From Lasiosphaeria ovina (Eukaryota > Ascomycota > Sordariomycetes > Sordariales > Lasiosphaeriaceae): DNA of 64,000 nt. Where the stretch lies: NCBI GenBank assembly GCA_033439765.1, contig JAULSN010000002.1, positions 1,612,001 through 1,676,000 of the forward strand. The letters are read 5' to 3'. The stretch's first letter is position 1. The number at the start of each line of letters is the position of its first letter. Positions 30,964 to 43,059 of this stretch are shown here, in pieces. The notes beneath the pieces were generated by a model that saw only the letters and a list, made by a program, of their open reading frames with translations, was not told the origin of the DNA and made no database searches. Both the position numbers and the translations under genes were made by a program.

Positions 30964-32979
30964 CTAGTCAATCTTGATGGACGAGTAAATCTTACGCACG
31001 AACCACCAGCTAGAGAAGTAGCCGATAGACCCTAAAAGTAGAAAAAAAAGGGGTTAGCTAGGCTCATTCATGCCATGTCAAGTTTAGAGAGAGGTCATCT
31101 CACCTGTCAAGATAAAGAAGAGGAACGAGATCAGCAAGCTGTAGCCCAGGTACAGGACACTGCCGGGCACGCCGCCTAGTGAGAGGCGGCTGACCCAGTA
31201 GATGATGGCGTTCAGAAAGACGTAGAGGGCGCTGGTGCCGGCGGCCAGGAAGGCGCGCCACTGCCAGTTGTAGTTCTCGGCGCAGAGCAAGAAGTAGACC
31301 ATAAGCACAGTCACAGCAGCGCACGTGAGCACCATGAGGGCGTAGCAGAGGAAGAGGAAGCCAAACATGTAGTAGATCATGCTGAACCAGATGGAGCCCA
31401 TGATGAAGTAGAGCTCGACAAAGATGGCGCCGAACGGCAGCAGGCCCACCAGCAGCATGCTCGGGATGGGCTTGAGGTACGTCGTCGTGGGCGGGATCTG
31501 GCGCGGGATCTGGTTGGTGCGCACGGGCGGCTCGATGGCCGGCGCGCGGAAGCCCAGCCACGAACCCGCAAACGACAGCGGCACCGAGAAGACGAACCAG
31601 ATTAGGATGATGACCAGCATCGTCGTGAAGGGCACGGCCCCCGAGGAGCCCTCGGCCCAGAGAAACAGGTCGAGCAGGAAGAAGGTGCCGAAGACGATGC
31701 CGGGCACGAGGACCGGAGTCAGCGCGATATTCAGCTTCCACTTCTCGCCCTGCATCGACTTGTACACGCGCGCAGAGGCGTAGCCGCCCACGAAGCCGAG
31801 GATGGTGTAGAGCAGCACCATGATGGTGCCCAGCGAGCCGCGGTTCGACGGCGACAGGAAGCCGAGTAGGGCGAAGACGATGGTGAAGCCCGTCATGACG
31901 AACAGCTGGGCGCCGTTTCCGAGGAAGATGGAGAGGAGCAGCGGGTGCGAGGGCGTGCGGAACACGTCGCCGTGCACCAGCTTCCACCCAGAGTCCTCCT
32001 GAACGCCATCCTCCAAGGCCGACGTGCCCGAGAGGTCGTCGAGGTTGATCTGGTCGAGCCTGTTGTACCGCTCAAAGTCCTTCTTCAGGGCCCGGACCAG
32101 GACCGACATGACGGTCAGGACCAGGAAGACGACGATGAAGGCCGAGTTGACGAGGGAGAACCAGTGGATCTTGGGGTCGATGACGTGGAGGTACTTGTCC
32201 CATCTCGTCGCCCAGGCGGTGGGCGACGGGACCCAGGACACGCTGTACGTGAAAGTCACGTCGTTGTCATCGCTCTTCTCGTTGAGCACGACGGGGTCGA
32301 GAGCGGACTTGCATGTGTCCGGACCGACGTCGCCCGAGTATTTCTTGGACCTGGGCTCGACAATGACGCCGACGACGCGGAGCTGGTCCGGGTTCCCGTT
32401 GACCTCGTGATAGTCGATGGTGATGTCGTAGTGGTTGTTGAGCGACGGCTGGCCGTCAGCCAGCTCCTGGCCTAAGGGGAAGCCGGGGTTGTAGTACTCG
32501 GTGTCGGTGTTCTCGTCGACGATCTGGCCGGCTGGGAGGCCGTCGACGAGCCAGTTGAGGCTGGCACCCTCGGTGATGCGTCGGTTTACGAAGAAGCTGG
32601 CCCCCTTGCGATACTTGACTGGGCCGTCGCAGAGCTTCTTGCACGTCTCGTTGTGCTTCATCTTGAGCTCGAACGGCGACGTCTTTATCCTATCCCCGAA
32701 CAAAATGCTCCCAAGGCTCTCACCGACGCTCTGGGCGCCGCCTTTGGGTTCGCAGAACCTGAAGAGTGGGTGGTAGTAGTCGTAGGAGAAGGGCGAGTGC
32801 AGTAAAGCATCGGGGCCGGGTGCTGGTCGGATCGTGTTGACATAGAGCGGTACGAGGTCGTCTGGCTTGTACGAAGTGGGCGCGACGCCGGGGAGGTAGA
32901 AGGCGGAGGCGAGCTGGGGCGCGGCCAGCAGCGACGCGACGAGCGTCGCCTTCGCCCGCGTCTGTTTCCTTAACTGCAT
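30964..32979 (-). CDS. Transmembrane 9 superfamily protein (nonaspanin)
   Basis: Two exons, 32979-31104 and 31031-30964, encode 647 residues. The open frame reaches 33042 only through a TTG, and ATG 32979 places a signal peptide (ATLVASLLAAPQLASA) at the N-terminus. The lumenal domain starts FYLPGVAPTSY, with VPLYVNTIRP and the cysteines of CKKLC. After WFSLVNSAFIVVFLV come nine hydrophobic helices in the C-terminal half. The intron near the end joins FFILTG to SIGYFSSWWFVRKIYSSI, and the protein finishes KID, the Lys-x-Asp/Glu COPI and Golgi-retention signal of the family. EMP70/TMN proteins work in Golgi and endosomal membranes and affect sorting of membrane proteins, adhesion and metal balance. 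It is divergent from the neuroguidin-like gene. Confidence 0.93.
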
Positions 32980-33719
32980 GATGAAGTCGTTTCTCAATCC
33001 GGGAGCGAGAGGAGGAAACGCTGTTCTGTTAATGGTCAGCAACGCGACATGGGAAAAAGGGACGCCGTCGAGGCAGGAAACCGAGCGGTCCGTAGGTTGA
33101 AAAGGGGTCGTATTCCGTACTTTAGCCCGCTAATAAGTTGTTTCTAAACTATCAGCCCGCGCCGACAGCCAGGTTCACAGCGAGAGATCCAGCGGATCTG
33201 CGCAATCAAAAGCAATAAACCATGCGAAGCCCAGATTAAGCGTGGGGCATCGTTGGGGCGATAAAAGGGATTCAATGCTATCTGACGCAGGTCAGTTGAT
33301 GATGTCTGGCATGTTGGAGCATGCGTACGCAGCCAGCTTCGAGAAATCGAGAACAGCTGGCCAAGCCAAGGAACACGAATTTCAGCCAAGCCCAGCCCCG
33401 GTTCGCTGCCTAGCCTTTCAGGGGACGTCGTTATCTGTAAGGCATGTATCCACCGAGGTATTGACTGTTAGTGCAGTATGTAACATTCCACCTGATTTGT
33501 ATCTGAAGTACGGAATACTGTACCAGCTTTCAGACCCCTGTATGTATTCCTGACGTGAGACCTGGAAATTTTCAGGCCGCACAATTGGCGGCCCCCACCT
33601 GTCGGGGGAACTCCCGACGAGAGCCGCCTTTTTTTTTTTTGCCCTTCGGTCGCAGAGCGTAAATAACCTTTCTTCACCTGCAAACCAGCCCTTCGCACGC
33701 GACGTGCAATCAATTGACA
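32980..33719. promoter_or_regulatory. Divergent promoter region of TM9SF and neuroguidin-like genes
   Basis: 740 bases between two start codons. It has a T-run near 33630-33641 close to the neuroguidin start. No gene; a minus-strand frame at 33418-33747 has no family features. Confidence 0.5.
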
Positions 33720-34859
33720 ATGGCAGCACCAGCGACACTACCAGCATTGCTGGACACGCTCACCAAGTCACTTTCTTCGGCACTCGAAGCTGCACCGAGA
33801 ATCACAGGCCTCGAAGTGCCCAAAGACGGGCTATCTCTGTTGGACGTCAAGAACGAGCTGCTGCTCTCATACCTGCAAAATCTCGTCTTTCTGATCCTGC
33901 TCAAGCTGCGCCATGCCAAAAACGGCGGCTTCAAAGAAGGCCATGTTGAGGCCCAAAACCTGGACGACCTGGTCGTGAAAAAACTCGTCGAGCTGCGGCT
34001 CTACCTAGAGAGGGGGACCCGGCCGCTCGAAGACAAGCTGCGTTACCAGATCGACAAGATCCTCCGTGCGGCCGACGACGCGGAGCGCAGCGCGCAGGCC
34101 ATCGAAGCAGCGGCAGCATTGGACGGGAATGGGTCAGAGCATGGCTCGGAATCTGGGTCCGATGCCGGAGGCGAGGATGGCGCCGACGGGGCGGCAGACG
34201 GTCGCAAGATTTCCGAAATGCAATACCGGCCCAACCTCTCTGCCTTTATCCGGCCGGCGGGCGCTGGCGCCGGCGACGACAAGAAGCGGACTTCGTCTGG
34301 AGTGTACAGGCCGCCCCGGATCGCGCCGACCGTCATGCCCAAGACGGAGAGGCGGGAGAAGACGGAACGCAAGAACCTCAAGTCGGCCACGCTCGACGAG
34401 TTCATCGCCGACGAGATGGCCACTGCGCCAATTGCCCAGCCCAGCATCGGCACGACCATCGTCGCCGGCGGACGCAAAGTCAAGACGGTGTCGGAGCGCC
34501 GCCAGGAGGACGAGCGGCGCGAGTACGAGGAGAGCAACTTTGTCCGTCTTCCGCTGGAGAGCAAGAAGGACCGCGCGAAGAAGGCCAAGTCGGAGGGCCG
34601 CAGCAGCCGCATGAACTTTGGCGGCGAGGAGTGGAGAGACCTGGGAGAGGGCGTGGACAGGATCAACCGGCTGACGCAGGGCAAGAGCAGCGGCATGGGC
34701 ACGAGGGCGCTGCTCGAGAAGAGCCGCAAGAGAGGGTTCGAGACGACCGACGGCCCCCGCGGCAGCGGTGCCAGCGAGGGAACCAACATGGGCGAACGAT
34801 ACCAGAAAAAGCTCAAGGTGCTCGAGACGGGGCGCAGGGACAGGGGCAAGAAGCGGTAA
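33720..34859 (+). CDS. Neuroguidin/LCP5-like U3 snoRNP-associated protein (Sas10/Utp3/C1D family)
   Basis: A 379-residue single-exon protein from ATG 33720 (TTG at 33714 is ignored). Residues about 10-95 form the Sas10/Utp3/C1D helical domain, with LLLSYLQNLVFLILLKLR, then VVKKLVELRLYLERG and PLEDKLRYQIDKIL, which is the family hallmark. An acidic Ser/Gly/Asp linker follows, then YRPNLSAFIRP, VYRPPRIAPTVMP and a highly charged C-terminus ending in DRGKKR. Yeast LCP5 acts in the nucleolus in early 18S rRNA processing with U3 snoRNP; the human relative is neuroguidin. The YRPP-I-P motif supports this subgroup over Sas10 itself. Confidence 0.9.
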   Translation: MAAPATLPALLDTLTKSLSSALEAAPRITGLEVPKDGLSLLDVKNELLLSYLQNLVFLILLKLRHAKNGGFKEGHVEAQNLDDLVVKKLVELRLYLERGTRPLEDKLRYQIDKILRAADDAERSAQAIEAAAALDGNGSEHGSESGSDAGGEDGADGAADGRKISEMQYRPNLSAFIRPAGAGAGDDKKRTSSGVYRPPRIAPTVMPKTERREKTERKNLKSATLDEFIADEMATAPIAQPSIGTTIVAGGRKVKTVSERRQEDERREYEESNFVRLPLESKKDRAKKAKSEGRSSRMNFGGEEWRDLGEGVDRINRLTQGKSSGMGTRALLEKSRKRGFETTDGPRGSGASEGTNMGERYQKKLKVLETGRRDRGKKR

Positions 34860-35002
34860 GGCTGGGTTCAGCACAAGGCCATGAAATTGAGTACGTTACC
34901 ATCTATATACACAGAAAAGAGAATAAAAAAACAACCACCTCAGACTGTCAACTGAGCCGCCCCTGAGTTGATGTCCAGCTGTCCACCCCGTTGCACTTTC
35001 CT

Positions 35003-36580
35003 TCAGAACCCAAGACCCACGTCCGCGTCCGCATGACCATTTATGCCGACCTCTGAGCACATCTTGTCCTCGGCCTCGACGACTCTGGCCGGCAGGGCGT
35101 ATCCGATGCCCAAGAAGACAAAGAGCGCCCACTTCCAGCGGAAGGGGTTGAAGGCGACGCAGAAGACGAACCACCACACAAGCTCGAGGTAGGTGAAGAA
35201 GTCGAAGGCGCCGACGGGCGACGAGCGCTTGAGCAGGCGCGTCATGTCGATCCAGCGGCGCATCCAGAAGGGGCTGGGCCGGGTCAGCGGGTCGACCAGG
35301 AACATGAGCAGCAGCCGCGTGTAGATGCCCACGTGCCAGTTACCGACGGTGCCGATGGCGCTGCGGTACGTGCAGTTGATGCACGACACGGACGGGTGCC
35401 GCGGCGGGAACGTCTGCAGGTACCAGTTGGGCGGCGCGTACGGCGCCTCGAAGCAGGTTTCGGGCAGGAACGATAGTTGCGGCCGCGCGAACCCCGTCGC
35501 CATCACCACCATGTCGGCGGCGATCTCTTCATCTTTTCCGTCTTTGCCGCGTCGCCGCACCAGCACGCCCTTGGCCGTGAAGCGCTCGATTTCGCACTTG
35601 ATCCACTCGGCCTCGCCGCTGCGCAGCTTGGCCATGACGTCCGAGTTGACCATGGGCGTGTCGGTGAAGATGCCCTTGTCGGCGGGGGCCAGGTCGGCCA
35701 GGTCGCGGTAGAAGAGCCGGCGCAGCAGCGCCTCGGGGATCCAGCTGAGCGCCGTCTCCTGGCCGAAGACGTTGAGCGACAGCAGGACGTTGCACAGCGC
35801 GTTGCGCGGGATGATCCACTTGTCGCTGCGCGCGAGGATCTTGACCTTGCTGGCGCCCGCGCGCGCGGCGAACTCGAGCGCCTCGACCGCGCTCGCGCCG
35901 CCGCCGATGACGGCCATGGTCTTGCCCTTGGCTGGCTTGCCCGTCAGGTCGCTCGAGTGGTAGACCGGGCCCTTGTAGTCGGCCATGCCGGGCAGCTGCG
36001 GCATCTTGGGCTCGCCGCAGGTGCCGATGGCGGCGATGACGCCCTCGAAGTGGCCGTTGGCCGTGTTGTTGACGATCCAGCGGCCGCGGTCGTCCTGGTA
36101 GACCTTGTCGACCCTGGTGTTGAACTTGGTCTTGGATCGCAGGCCGTAGCGCTCCCACAGGTCTCGGACCTGCTCGACTATGCGCTGCCGGTTCGGGTAC
36201 GCCTCGTCCCATTTCACCGACGGGTGGAAGCGGTACATCATGGAATGGATTTGGAGGCTCGACGTGTTGTTGACTCTCTGCACGGGGACGGGTCAACCAA
36301 GGGTTTATTTTGGGGGATATTCAACACTCACACTCCATATCCCGCCAAGGTTCTTTTCTGGGCCCGCCTCGAACATGACGACGTCGAAGCCATGGCCAAC
36401 GCAATGGGCGGCGCTGCTCACGCCCGTGATTCCTGCCCCGATGATGGCGACCTTGGGGCGGTGGAGGCGGCCGTTGGGAGGAACTGGCGACAGGAGCCTG
36501 TCGGCTAGCGACTGCAACAGATAGAATAGGAATAGAATTGGGTGCGTAAAAGGGCTCGGACGCCGGGATTTTTGGGCCAT
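35003..36580 (-). CDS. Flavin-containing / Baeyer-Villiger-like monooxygenase
   Basis: Two exons, 36580-36332 and 36277-35003, give 507 residues; the intron (GTGAGT..CAG) joins GGIWS to RVNNTSSLQIHS. The N-terminus has a membrane-prone segment (FTHPILFLFYLLQ). FAD binding is by VAIIGAGITG (G48-G53). The class B hallmark region reads YKGPVYHSSDL (184-194), where the usual Phe and the final Trp/Phe are changed, and NADPH binding is by VIGGGASA (206-213). ATGFARPQLSFLP fits the family's ATG motif. The C-terminus has hydrophobic stretches (LVWWFVFCVAF, WALFVFLGIGYAL), so membrane attachment is likely. Such enzymes add oxygen to a ketone, amine or sulfide using NADPH; the substrate is unknown. It is convergent with the neuroguidin-like gene. 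Confidence 0.9.
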
Positions 36581-37481
36581 CTGCGCAATGGTTTTGGTGG
36601 TTTGTTTTGGAGGCGGCGCCCGCTAAGCAACGGCAACGGTGCGAGTCAACTTGAGTTTTGATACGGGTTTCCCACACCAATTCGCAAAAGAAAAGTCCGG
36701 TCTGCGATTGTAATTTATTTCGGAATTTCTTACATTAAGAGGAGATGCGCGATGTTGCTGGGGCTTCTCGTCGTGCCCCCTGCCAAGACGCAACAGTCCT
36801 GACGTCATTGGGGATCCACTGCCGTGACATGTGAAAACGCAGCGGTGTGGACGACGACGCAAACGGACATTTGGTAACCTCCCGTTCGATTTCGACGTTG
36901 CCGCAACCTTTTTTGCTATAAGATTTTGGCATTGGAGTGGAGTATTGCGGCACGGCACCCGCAGATGCTCGGAAACTATACTGTTCCTTTCGGACTTGTT
37001 TTGCATTTCGGCTTAGTTTATCGTGAAACGGGTGCTGGCGGATGCCTAACCTAATCCGACGAGTTTCGCTAGACCCCGAAAGGAACGATAGACGCAGCCG
37101 AATCAATTTTCCACTTTCGGGGACTTGGATCGTCCACTTATTTTTGTAAGAGATTTAGAGTTCCTAGCAGAGTTAATATTGATCTAATTGCCTGGCAGGA
37201 TTTTTGGATAAGCTGCGCATCTCCGAGGAAAACCTGCCAACTAATTAATTCACAGCGTGGTGGGAATAACCTCAGATCACGCCACTTGAAACGGCTTATT
37301 AACGGAACGACCCCCGCAAGTATACCCATTCACAGAACTCCGTCGATCTTGTCGAAACCAGACACCCCTCAATTCTCCCCTATGATTGCCTATTAGCCGT
37401 CCCACAGCATTAAGCAGCGTGGTAAACTGACAGAAAACAATCCCATTCCCACATTTTAAACCCTTTTATGACCCCCCACCC
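36581..37481. other. Intergenic region, AT-richer
   Basis: 900 bases between the monooxygenase start and the end of the DUF3433 gene (both minus). The right half (about 37020-37450) is poorer in GC than the surroundings. It contains no recognisable gene. Confidence 0.5.
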
Positions 37482-40400
37482 TTATCTCAGCACCGCCTTC
37501 TCGTCTCCCACCGCATAATCAATCCCAACCCTGGGCCTGCCCGACACGCCGACGGCAGGCCCAAACGTGTACCGCTGAGGCATGCACGCCAAGCGGCGGG
37601 CCATGGCGGCATCGTCGAGCGTCGACAAGCCGTCAAAATCCCTCAGCATGTGCGAGTCGCAGACGTAGTATAGACAGCGGGCAATGGTGTCTGGGCTGAC
37701 GGGCATGGCGCTGCTTCCGTTCTTTCCCCGGCCACCACCACCGCCGCCGCCACCACCACCACCACCAACAACAACAAACCTGGCCAGCGAGATACCAAGG
37801 AGGGCGATCATGAGCAGCAGCGTGGCAACCGAGGACCACGCGCACACCTGGTGCGCACGCCACGTCAGTGTCGACCGGAACGGAATGTTGGCCAGCGCGA
37901 TGGGCGCAAACTTGGACAGGATGGTCACGCCCGCCACGGCCGCGCCGAACCCGTCGCCCCGCCGCGCGCTGCGCCAGAGCCCCGTGAACGGCTCCGTCGC
38001 TCGTGGCGCAAGCAGCGTGGCCTGTGGCTGGGGTCGGCCGCTCGCGAGCTGCCGGTACGGGCTGATGACTGCCGTGTCTTTGCATGTTAGCATCCGCTCT
38101 CGTGACAAAAGGGGTTCGCTGGGGCATAACACAAACAAAACTCACAGGAAAAGAAATTGTCCCAAAAGAAGCCCATGGCCACACCGAACCCGGTAAACAG
38201 AAACCCGACGCCAAACTCCTGGTTGTTCATGAACTTGTCGAAGGGCGCTTCGCGCTGCGTCGTCTCGTAGTACAGGATCATGCCGAGGAAGGCGCACAGC
38301 ACGGTTATGAACAACGCCGTGGCCGCCATCCCGAGCACGACCGGGCTCGCCCGGCCCAGGAGCGCCGCGGGCTTCTTGATCGCAGCTAGCGAGTTGGTTC
38401 TCCAGCGCGACACTAGAGTTCCCGACCTATAATCACTGCCCGACTGCATCCGCGCCGAGGGGGTTTCGCGCTGCCTCCTTGTCCTGTCCGAGACGACCAC
38501 GATGCCGTACCGCGGCGGCACGCCATCGGCGCCGTCCTCACAGTCTTCCCTCGCCGCGTAGCCCAGGGCGAACATCTTGCCCGCGAGAGCTTGCTTCAGA
38601 GCCTGCTCCGCCGTCAGCCTGGCCACCGCACCCTTCAACGCCCCGGCGGCCTGCGCCGCGGCCGACGCCTCCAGCAAGGCAGCCTGCAGCTCGCCGCACG
38701 TCTCGCTCCCCGCGAGCAGCGCCGCCACGCCGGCAATGCTCCACGGGCTCGCCGCGAGGCCCGACCGCCAGCCGTCACCCACAACAAGACACGCGGCAAT
38801 GAGCAGAACCAGCAGCGCCATGGCGGCGACCAGCGCCTCGGCGGCGCGCGTCGGCGCGTCGACGAGCGTCAGGCTCATGACGCACATGTCACCGACATTA
38901 CCGTAACAGTCGCCAAACACGCGGAACCCGACGGCCTCGCCCGACAGCGTCGTCAACATCGCGCCGCACGCCACCAGCGCGTCGCTCAGCAGCGCCAGCG
39001 GCTCGCCGAAGCGTATGGCCAGCCGCACGCTGCCCAGCACCCCTGCGAGCCCCCCCGGCGCCAACAACAAGGAGTCGGCCGCGGTCGCGCCGCGTCCGCT
39101 GGTGTCTGGCCGCGTCAGCGCGTGGAACGGCAGCAGGCTCTTGATGTGCGTGTCGAGCACCTGCACGGGCACCGCCAGCGCCGTGGCCAGCAGCACGGCC
39201 GCGAACGAGCCGGCGAAGTAGTCGGCGCCCGACGGGCGGCGGATCTGGGCCCTGCTTCCTCCGGGCACTGCGCCGTCGGGGCTGGGCCACGCGTCGCTGT
39301 TGCTGTCGCCCGGCGCGCGCGCGTACCCCGTCGTCGTCGCCGTCGCCACCCCGCGCGCGTCCGTCAGCGTCGCCGCCGCCGTCACCACCGGCACAAACGC
39401 CGTCAGCGTCCCGGTTACAGATCCCCAGTTGTTCTCCAGGTGCTCCGTCGTGCGCCGCACGGTTGCCGTTGGCCGCCCTGCGCCGTCGCGCAATATGGTA
39501 ATATCTGCCGTTGGCACCAGTGCTGTTGCGGCCGGCCGCCGCGTGCGCGGGCCGTAGTAGTAGCTGGTGAGCGTCGTCGTGGCGGTCGCCACGCCGTTGG
39601 CGTCGCGCAGTGTCACGACGGTCGTGTACACGGCGAGGTAGCGCGTTATGGTGGCTGTCGGCACGCCCCAGCCGTCCCGCTCCGTGATCACGGTCGTGGC
39701 GACGGGGGCGTCGGTGACGAGCGTGCCCGTGACCTCGCCCGCGTCGTTCGTCTGGTAGATGGTGGTCAGGCGGTGGATGGCGGTGACGTGGCCGGCCGCG
39801 TCCGTCATGGTGGTGAGCTGCGACGGCGCCAGCAGCGGCGGCGGGCCCGTCGTGGTGGCGGGCATGTTGTTGTTGTTCGCGACGTTGCGGTAGATGGTGC
39901 CGTCAAAGTACTCGTCGGACCAGCATCGTGGGAGTCCCCGGTAGGTCTGGAAGAGTGCTTGTGACTGCGCGACGCAGTCGTCGTCGATGTAGTTCACGTT
40001 CCGCGGCACGTAGTGCCCCCCCTCGTGCGGGTTGTTCTCGCAGGCCATGTTCAGCCAGAAGACGTCCTTGCAGTACCCGTCCCACATGACGGGGCAGTCG
40101 GACGGGTTGTCGGTGAGCCACATCTGCGCGAAGTAGGCCACGCACCGGCCGCTGACGTCGGCTCCGGGCGCCACGGGCGTCGGGTACAGGTTCGGCCCGT
40201 GCGTCCAGGCCGTGGCGAGGGAATAGTGGGTGAAGTAGAATCCCTGGTGGGCATATCTTCCCGGGTCTGGGTGGTACTGCTGCGGCGCGGCGGACGTCCC
40301 GTTGGCAGCCCTCGTTGAGCTGGTCTGGTTGAGATAGCTGTGCGATGTCGTCGAGCGAGCTGGGGCCCGGGTCGGGGTCCAGAATCCCGTCCGGTAAGCT

Positions 40401-40843
40401 GTGATAGGTGGAACTGTCGTTGTGGCTGGGATCGTGACGTCCTCTAGAACGGTTTTTGATATTGCTGTTGCCGTCACGGCATTCGCAAGTGCAGTGCGAG
40501 GTGACAGGGTCGAGGCAGCCAGGGTGGTGCTCACCGGCTCTAGCACAACTGTAGTGAATGGCCTGTCGGGCTTGAAGGTGCTTTGGAATGAGTTGGTGGC
40601 CATCTGAACAACACGTCCACGGGTGGCAGCAATTGGCAGGATATGCCTGGCGTACTCAAGGAGCACAAAGACACCGCAGAGGGATAGGAAGAGCAACGCC
40701 AGGAATGTGCGTCGGAGTGGCACAGACTTGTAGTTGGGAACAGGTCGACGCGCCTCTTGTGGCGGGGGCCGCAGAGCTGTCACAGAGGGCTCGCTAATCT
40801 GCCCCCGGCCGGAGCTGCCTGGCCTTTCAATGGGGCCATCCAT
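37482..40843 (-). CDS. Large DUF3433-type membrane protein
   Basis: Two exons, 40843-38146 and 38077-37482, encode 1097 residues; the intron joins FWDNFFS to YTAVISPYRQL. A cytosolic Pro/Arg-rich start is followed by a membrane helix (TFLALLFLSLCGVFVLLEY, about 46-64), then a Thr/Ser-rich outer region. Within this lies a Cys-containing block (CVAYFAQMWLTDNPSDC, CKDVFWLNMAC) and several degenerate repeats of the form TxxDAxGxxTAT. The rest has repeated hydrophobic helices: ADYFAGSFAAVLLATALAVPVQVLDT, ALVAAMALLVLLIAACLV and VVLGMAATALFITVLCAFLGMILYY. This layout matches fungal DUF3433 proteins, which are of unknown function. A glycine run (about 12 Gly near 37740-37775) comes from GGT/GGC repeats. 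Confidence 0.82.
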
Positions 40844-43059
40844 CTTTCAAGATGTCAGGACGTCTGTGGGAACCGTTGGTTCCATGGGCGGGCGAGTTGT
40901 GGTTTTCGGCCTTTGTGAACCCCGGGCCCGGCGGGACAGCCGGTGCTATAAGGGCTTAACATTGTCAACCACCCTCCTCCTGGCAGACCCATGAGCCGGT
41001 AAGGTATCACAAGCATAGGTAGTACAAGCCGGCGTGGCTGCATGTGGCCTGGTTGTCATGAAGCCATTCCGCTGCTCGCTAGTAGATGGTTACTGGTTGG
41101 TGGTGGGAAGGGTTGGGCAGCTTCATGTAGGCGTCTGTCCCATGACCAGCGTGCCTCGCGCTTAATAAATTGTAGGCTGACTGTGGGCCCTTTGCTAGCA
41201 TAAACAAGCATGGCACTTTGCAATTCCCGGGGGGCGGGTCTGCCGTCGCTCGCTTGGTCGAGTATCTAGAGTAAAACAGCCTGGTTGCATGGGACGAATC
41301 TGGGCACACAAAATTTCCTTTTTCGTTCGTAGTCCTGAGCTGGGGTGAGCTGTGGCTAATATGCCCTGAGCTAGGGTGGTCCCATACGCGGCCGCTGCAC
41401 AGCCGCGGAGGTCGGTTTTCAATCCCCCTGTCTAAAAATGCCTTACGAGGGAACTTGGATGATGCGCAAGCTGCAGGAATCACCCCCGGGCAATATGTAT
41501 GATTGCGAATTAACGCGTATGCCTAAGCATTATCGGATAGTAACTAGCTATAACACCGAATGCGTCAGGGGTAACAAGGATAAGGGGCGGCATTACAATA
41601 AGGTGGTTCGTATAATAGGTGGTGGGCAAGTGATTAATTGAACCTGCCTCGCTTTCTGTCGAAGCCAGAACAAATCAGCTACGGCTTACCGCGGCGCAGG
41701 ACTCCGGACGGGAATGGCAGTTGTGAGTGCCTAGATTCGTCTCATAGAACTAGGGCTACCCTCTGCTAGTAGACCCACGCGCACTCGTCGGCATCAGAGT
41801 GAAGGCCGGACGAAGGGCTGCCTCCGGCCGAATGGTAGCCTGAGATAGGCACAGGGCGACTCTCCCTCCGGAAAGTACCCGAAATACGCTCTGCAAGCCA
41901 AGTGGCACCAACCGCGGGTATTAAGGTTGGCTGAAGGCAAAGGCCGGACCAATACCCCAAGTTCTAGAGCGGGGGGGGTCGCCCTAATCAAAAGGGTCCA
42001 GGTTTCCGGACTGCCAGGACTGTGTTTGCCCAGTTCTAGGCCACGGCGTGTCAGAAACACTGCACACTGGAATCGGTGGAATTGATGGGGCTGCAACCGC
42101 GTGATTGTATTTCTTCTATTTTCTGGCTCTCTGGCCTTGCTAAAGAGCTTATTCTTATAGCCTGTGAATGGTGGCAACGATTTCGCGTTAGTAGCCATTG
42201 CTACCAATCCACTGTTCTGGTCGTTTCTAGACTGTCGTCTTCAACACTCAACCTTGATGGCGTTCTGGCCTCTGGCCAGAACTTTCTTCTGATACAAGCT
42301 ACGTAGACAGTCTAATGGTAGAAAATGACACTTGACAGCTAAACAAAGCACAGATACGTTCGATCCGGTATTTACGGAATCGCTGGCCAAAGGGGCTCCG
42401 GGAATGGGGGAAGAAGACTTATAGGGAAGAACTGATGTTTAATATTCCTTGAATTGGACCGCCGTTACTGACAGGGTTCGGTACCTTACCCAGCCCTCTC
42501 CACATCTCGTGCGGCTCCATCAGCCTGTCTGAGGCGCATCCCAGTCGAGCAACACTCTAACAACGTGAATGTTAGCCGATGCAGTAGGGTGATATACTTG
42601 AAGTTCGCCTTTTAGCGGCCCTTAGTTAGATATGAAGACGTGCGTCATGCCATTTGGCCCTATTTCCCGACTTTTTCACTTGGAGCTCCGCGCAGCATTC
42701 TCGGTTTTAGCAACTCATTTGCCTGTTTAGCCGAATGCTGGGGTAACGGATTCCAACTCCAACCAGGGAGCCAAGGAATTGTAGCGTTTATCCATATAAT
42801 CGGGGCTCGGCGCGCTGCTCGAAGTGGCCCGGCCAAGCGGTTTTCATATTACCCCTTTCCGCGCCAATTAGCTCTAATGAATTATGAATTGCATGAGATC
42901 GCTCACGAGCGTTTCTCGCATTCCGAACCTCTGGGGATCCAGCAAATTACTCGCTCCTTATTATACCTGAGCCATCCCAGGACAGACACATGTTTGCACT
43001 ATGCAGCATTTTACAGACTTGTTTGGTTATCTGCCAGTGTCGTCCGACGATCTGCGAAG
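40844..43059. other. Gene-poor region with one dispersed-repeat copy
   Basis: 2.2 kb with no credible gene. It includes the dispersed repeat at 41276-41436 and the upstream region of the xylanase. Short frames (for example 41438-41641 and 42076-42306) have no family features. This marks the change from the housekeeping block to the repeat-rich right side. Confidence 0.6.
41276..41436 (+). repeat. Dispersed repeat, copy 1
   Basis: It shares long blocks with 51388-51568: ACAGCCTGGTTG, GACGAATCTGGGCA, AATTTCCTTTTTCGTTCG, CCTGAGCTGGGGTGAGCTGT and CTGAGCTAGGGTG-TCCCATA, in the same order and orientation. It lacks about 20 bases present in copy 2. No coding sense found. Confidence 0.85.

Noticed and set aside
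35477..36508. 343-codon open frame on the plus strand
   Set aside because: Antisense to the monooxygenase and spanning its intron; no family features.
38591..39964. 457-codon open frame on the plus strand
   Set aside because: It lies antisense to the DUF3433 coding exon. Its Arg/Gln/His-rich composition is a by-product of GC-rich coding on the other strand.
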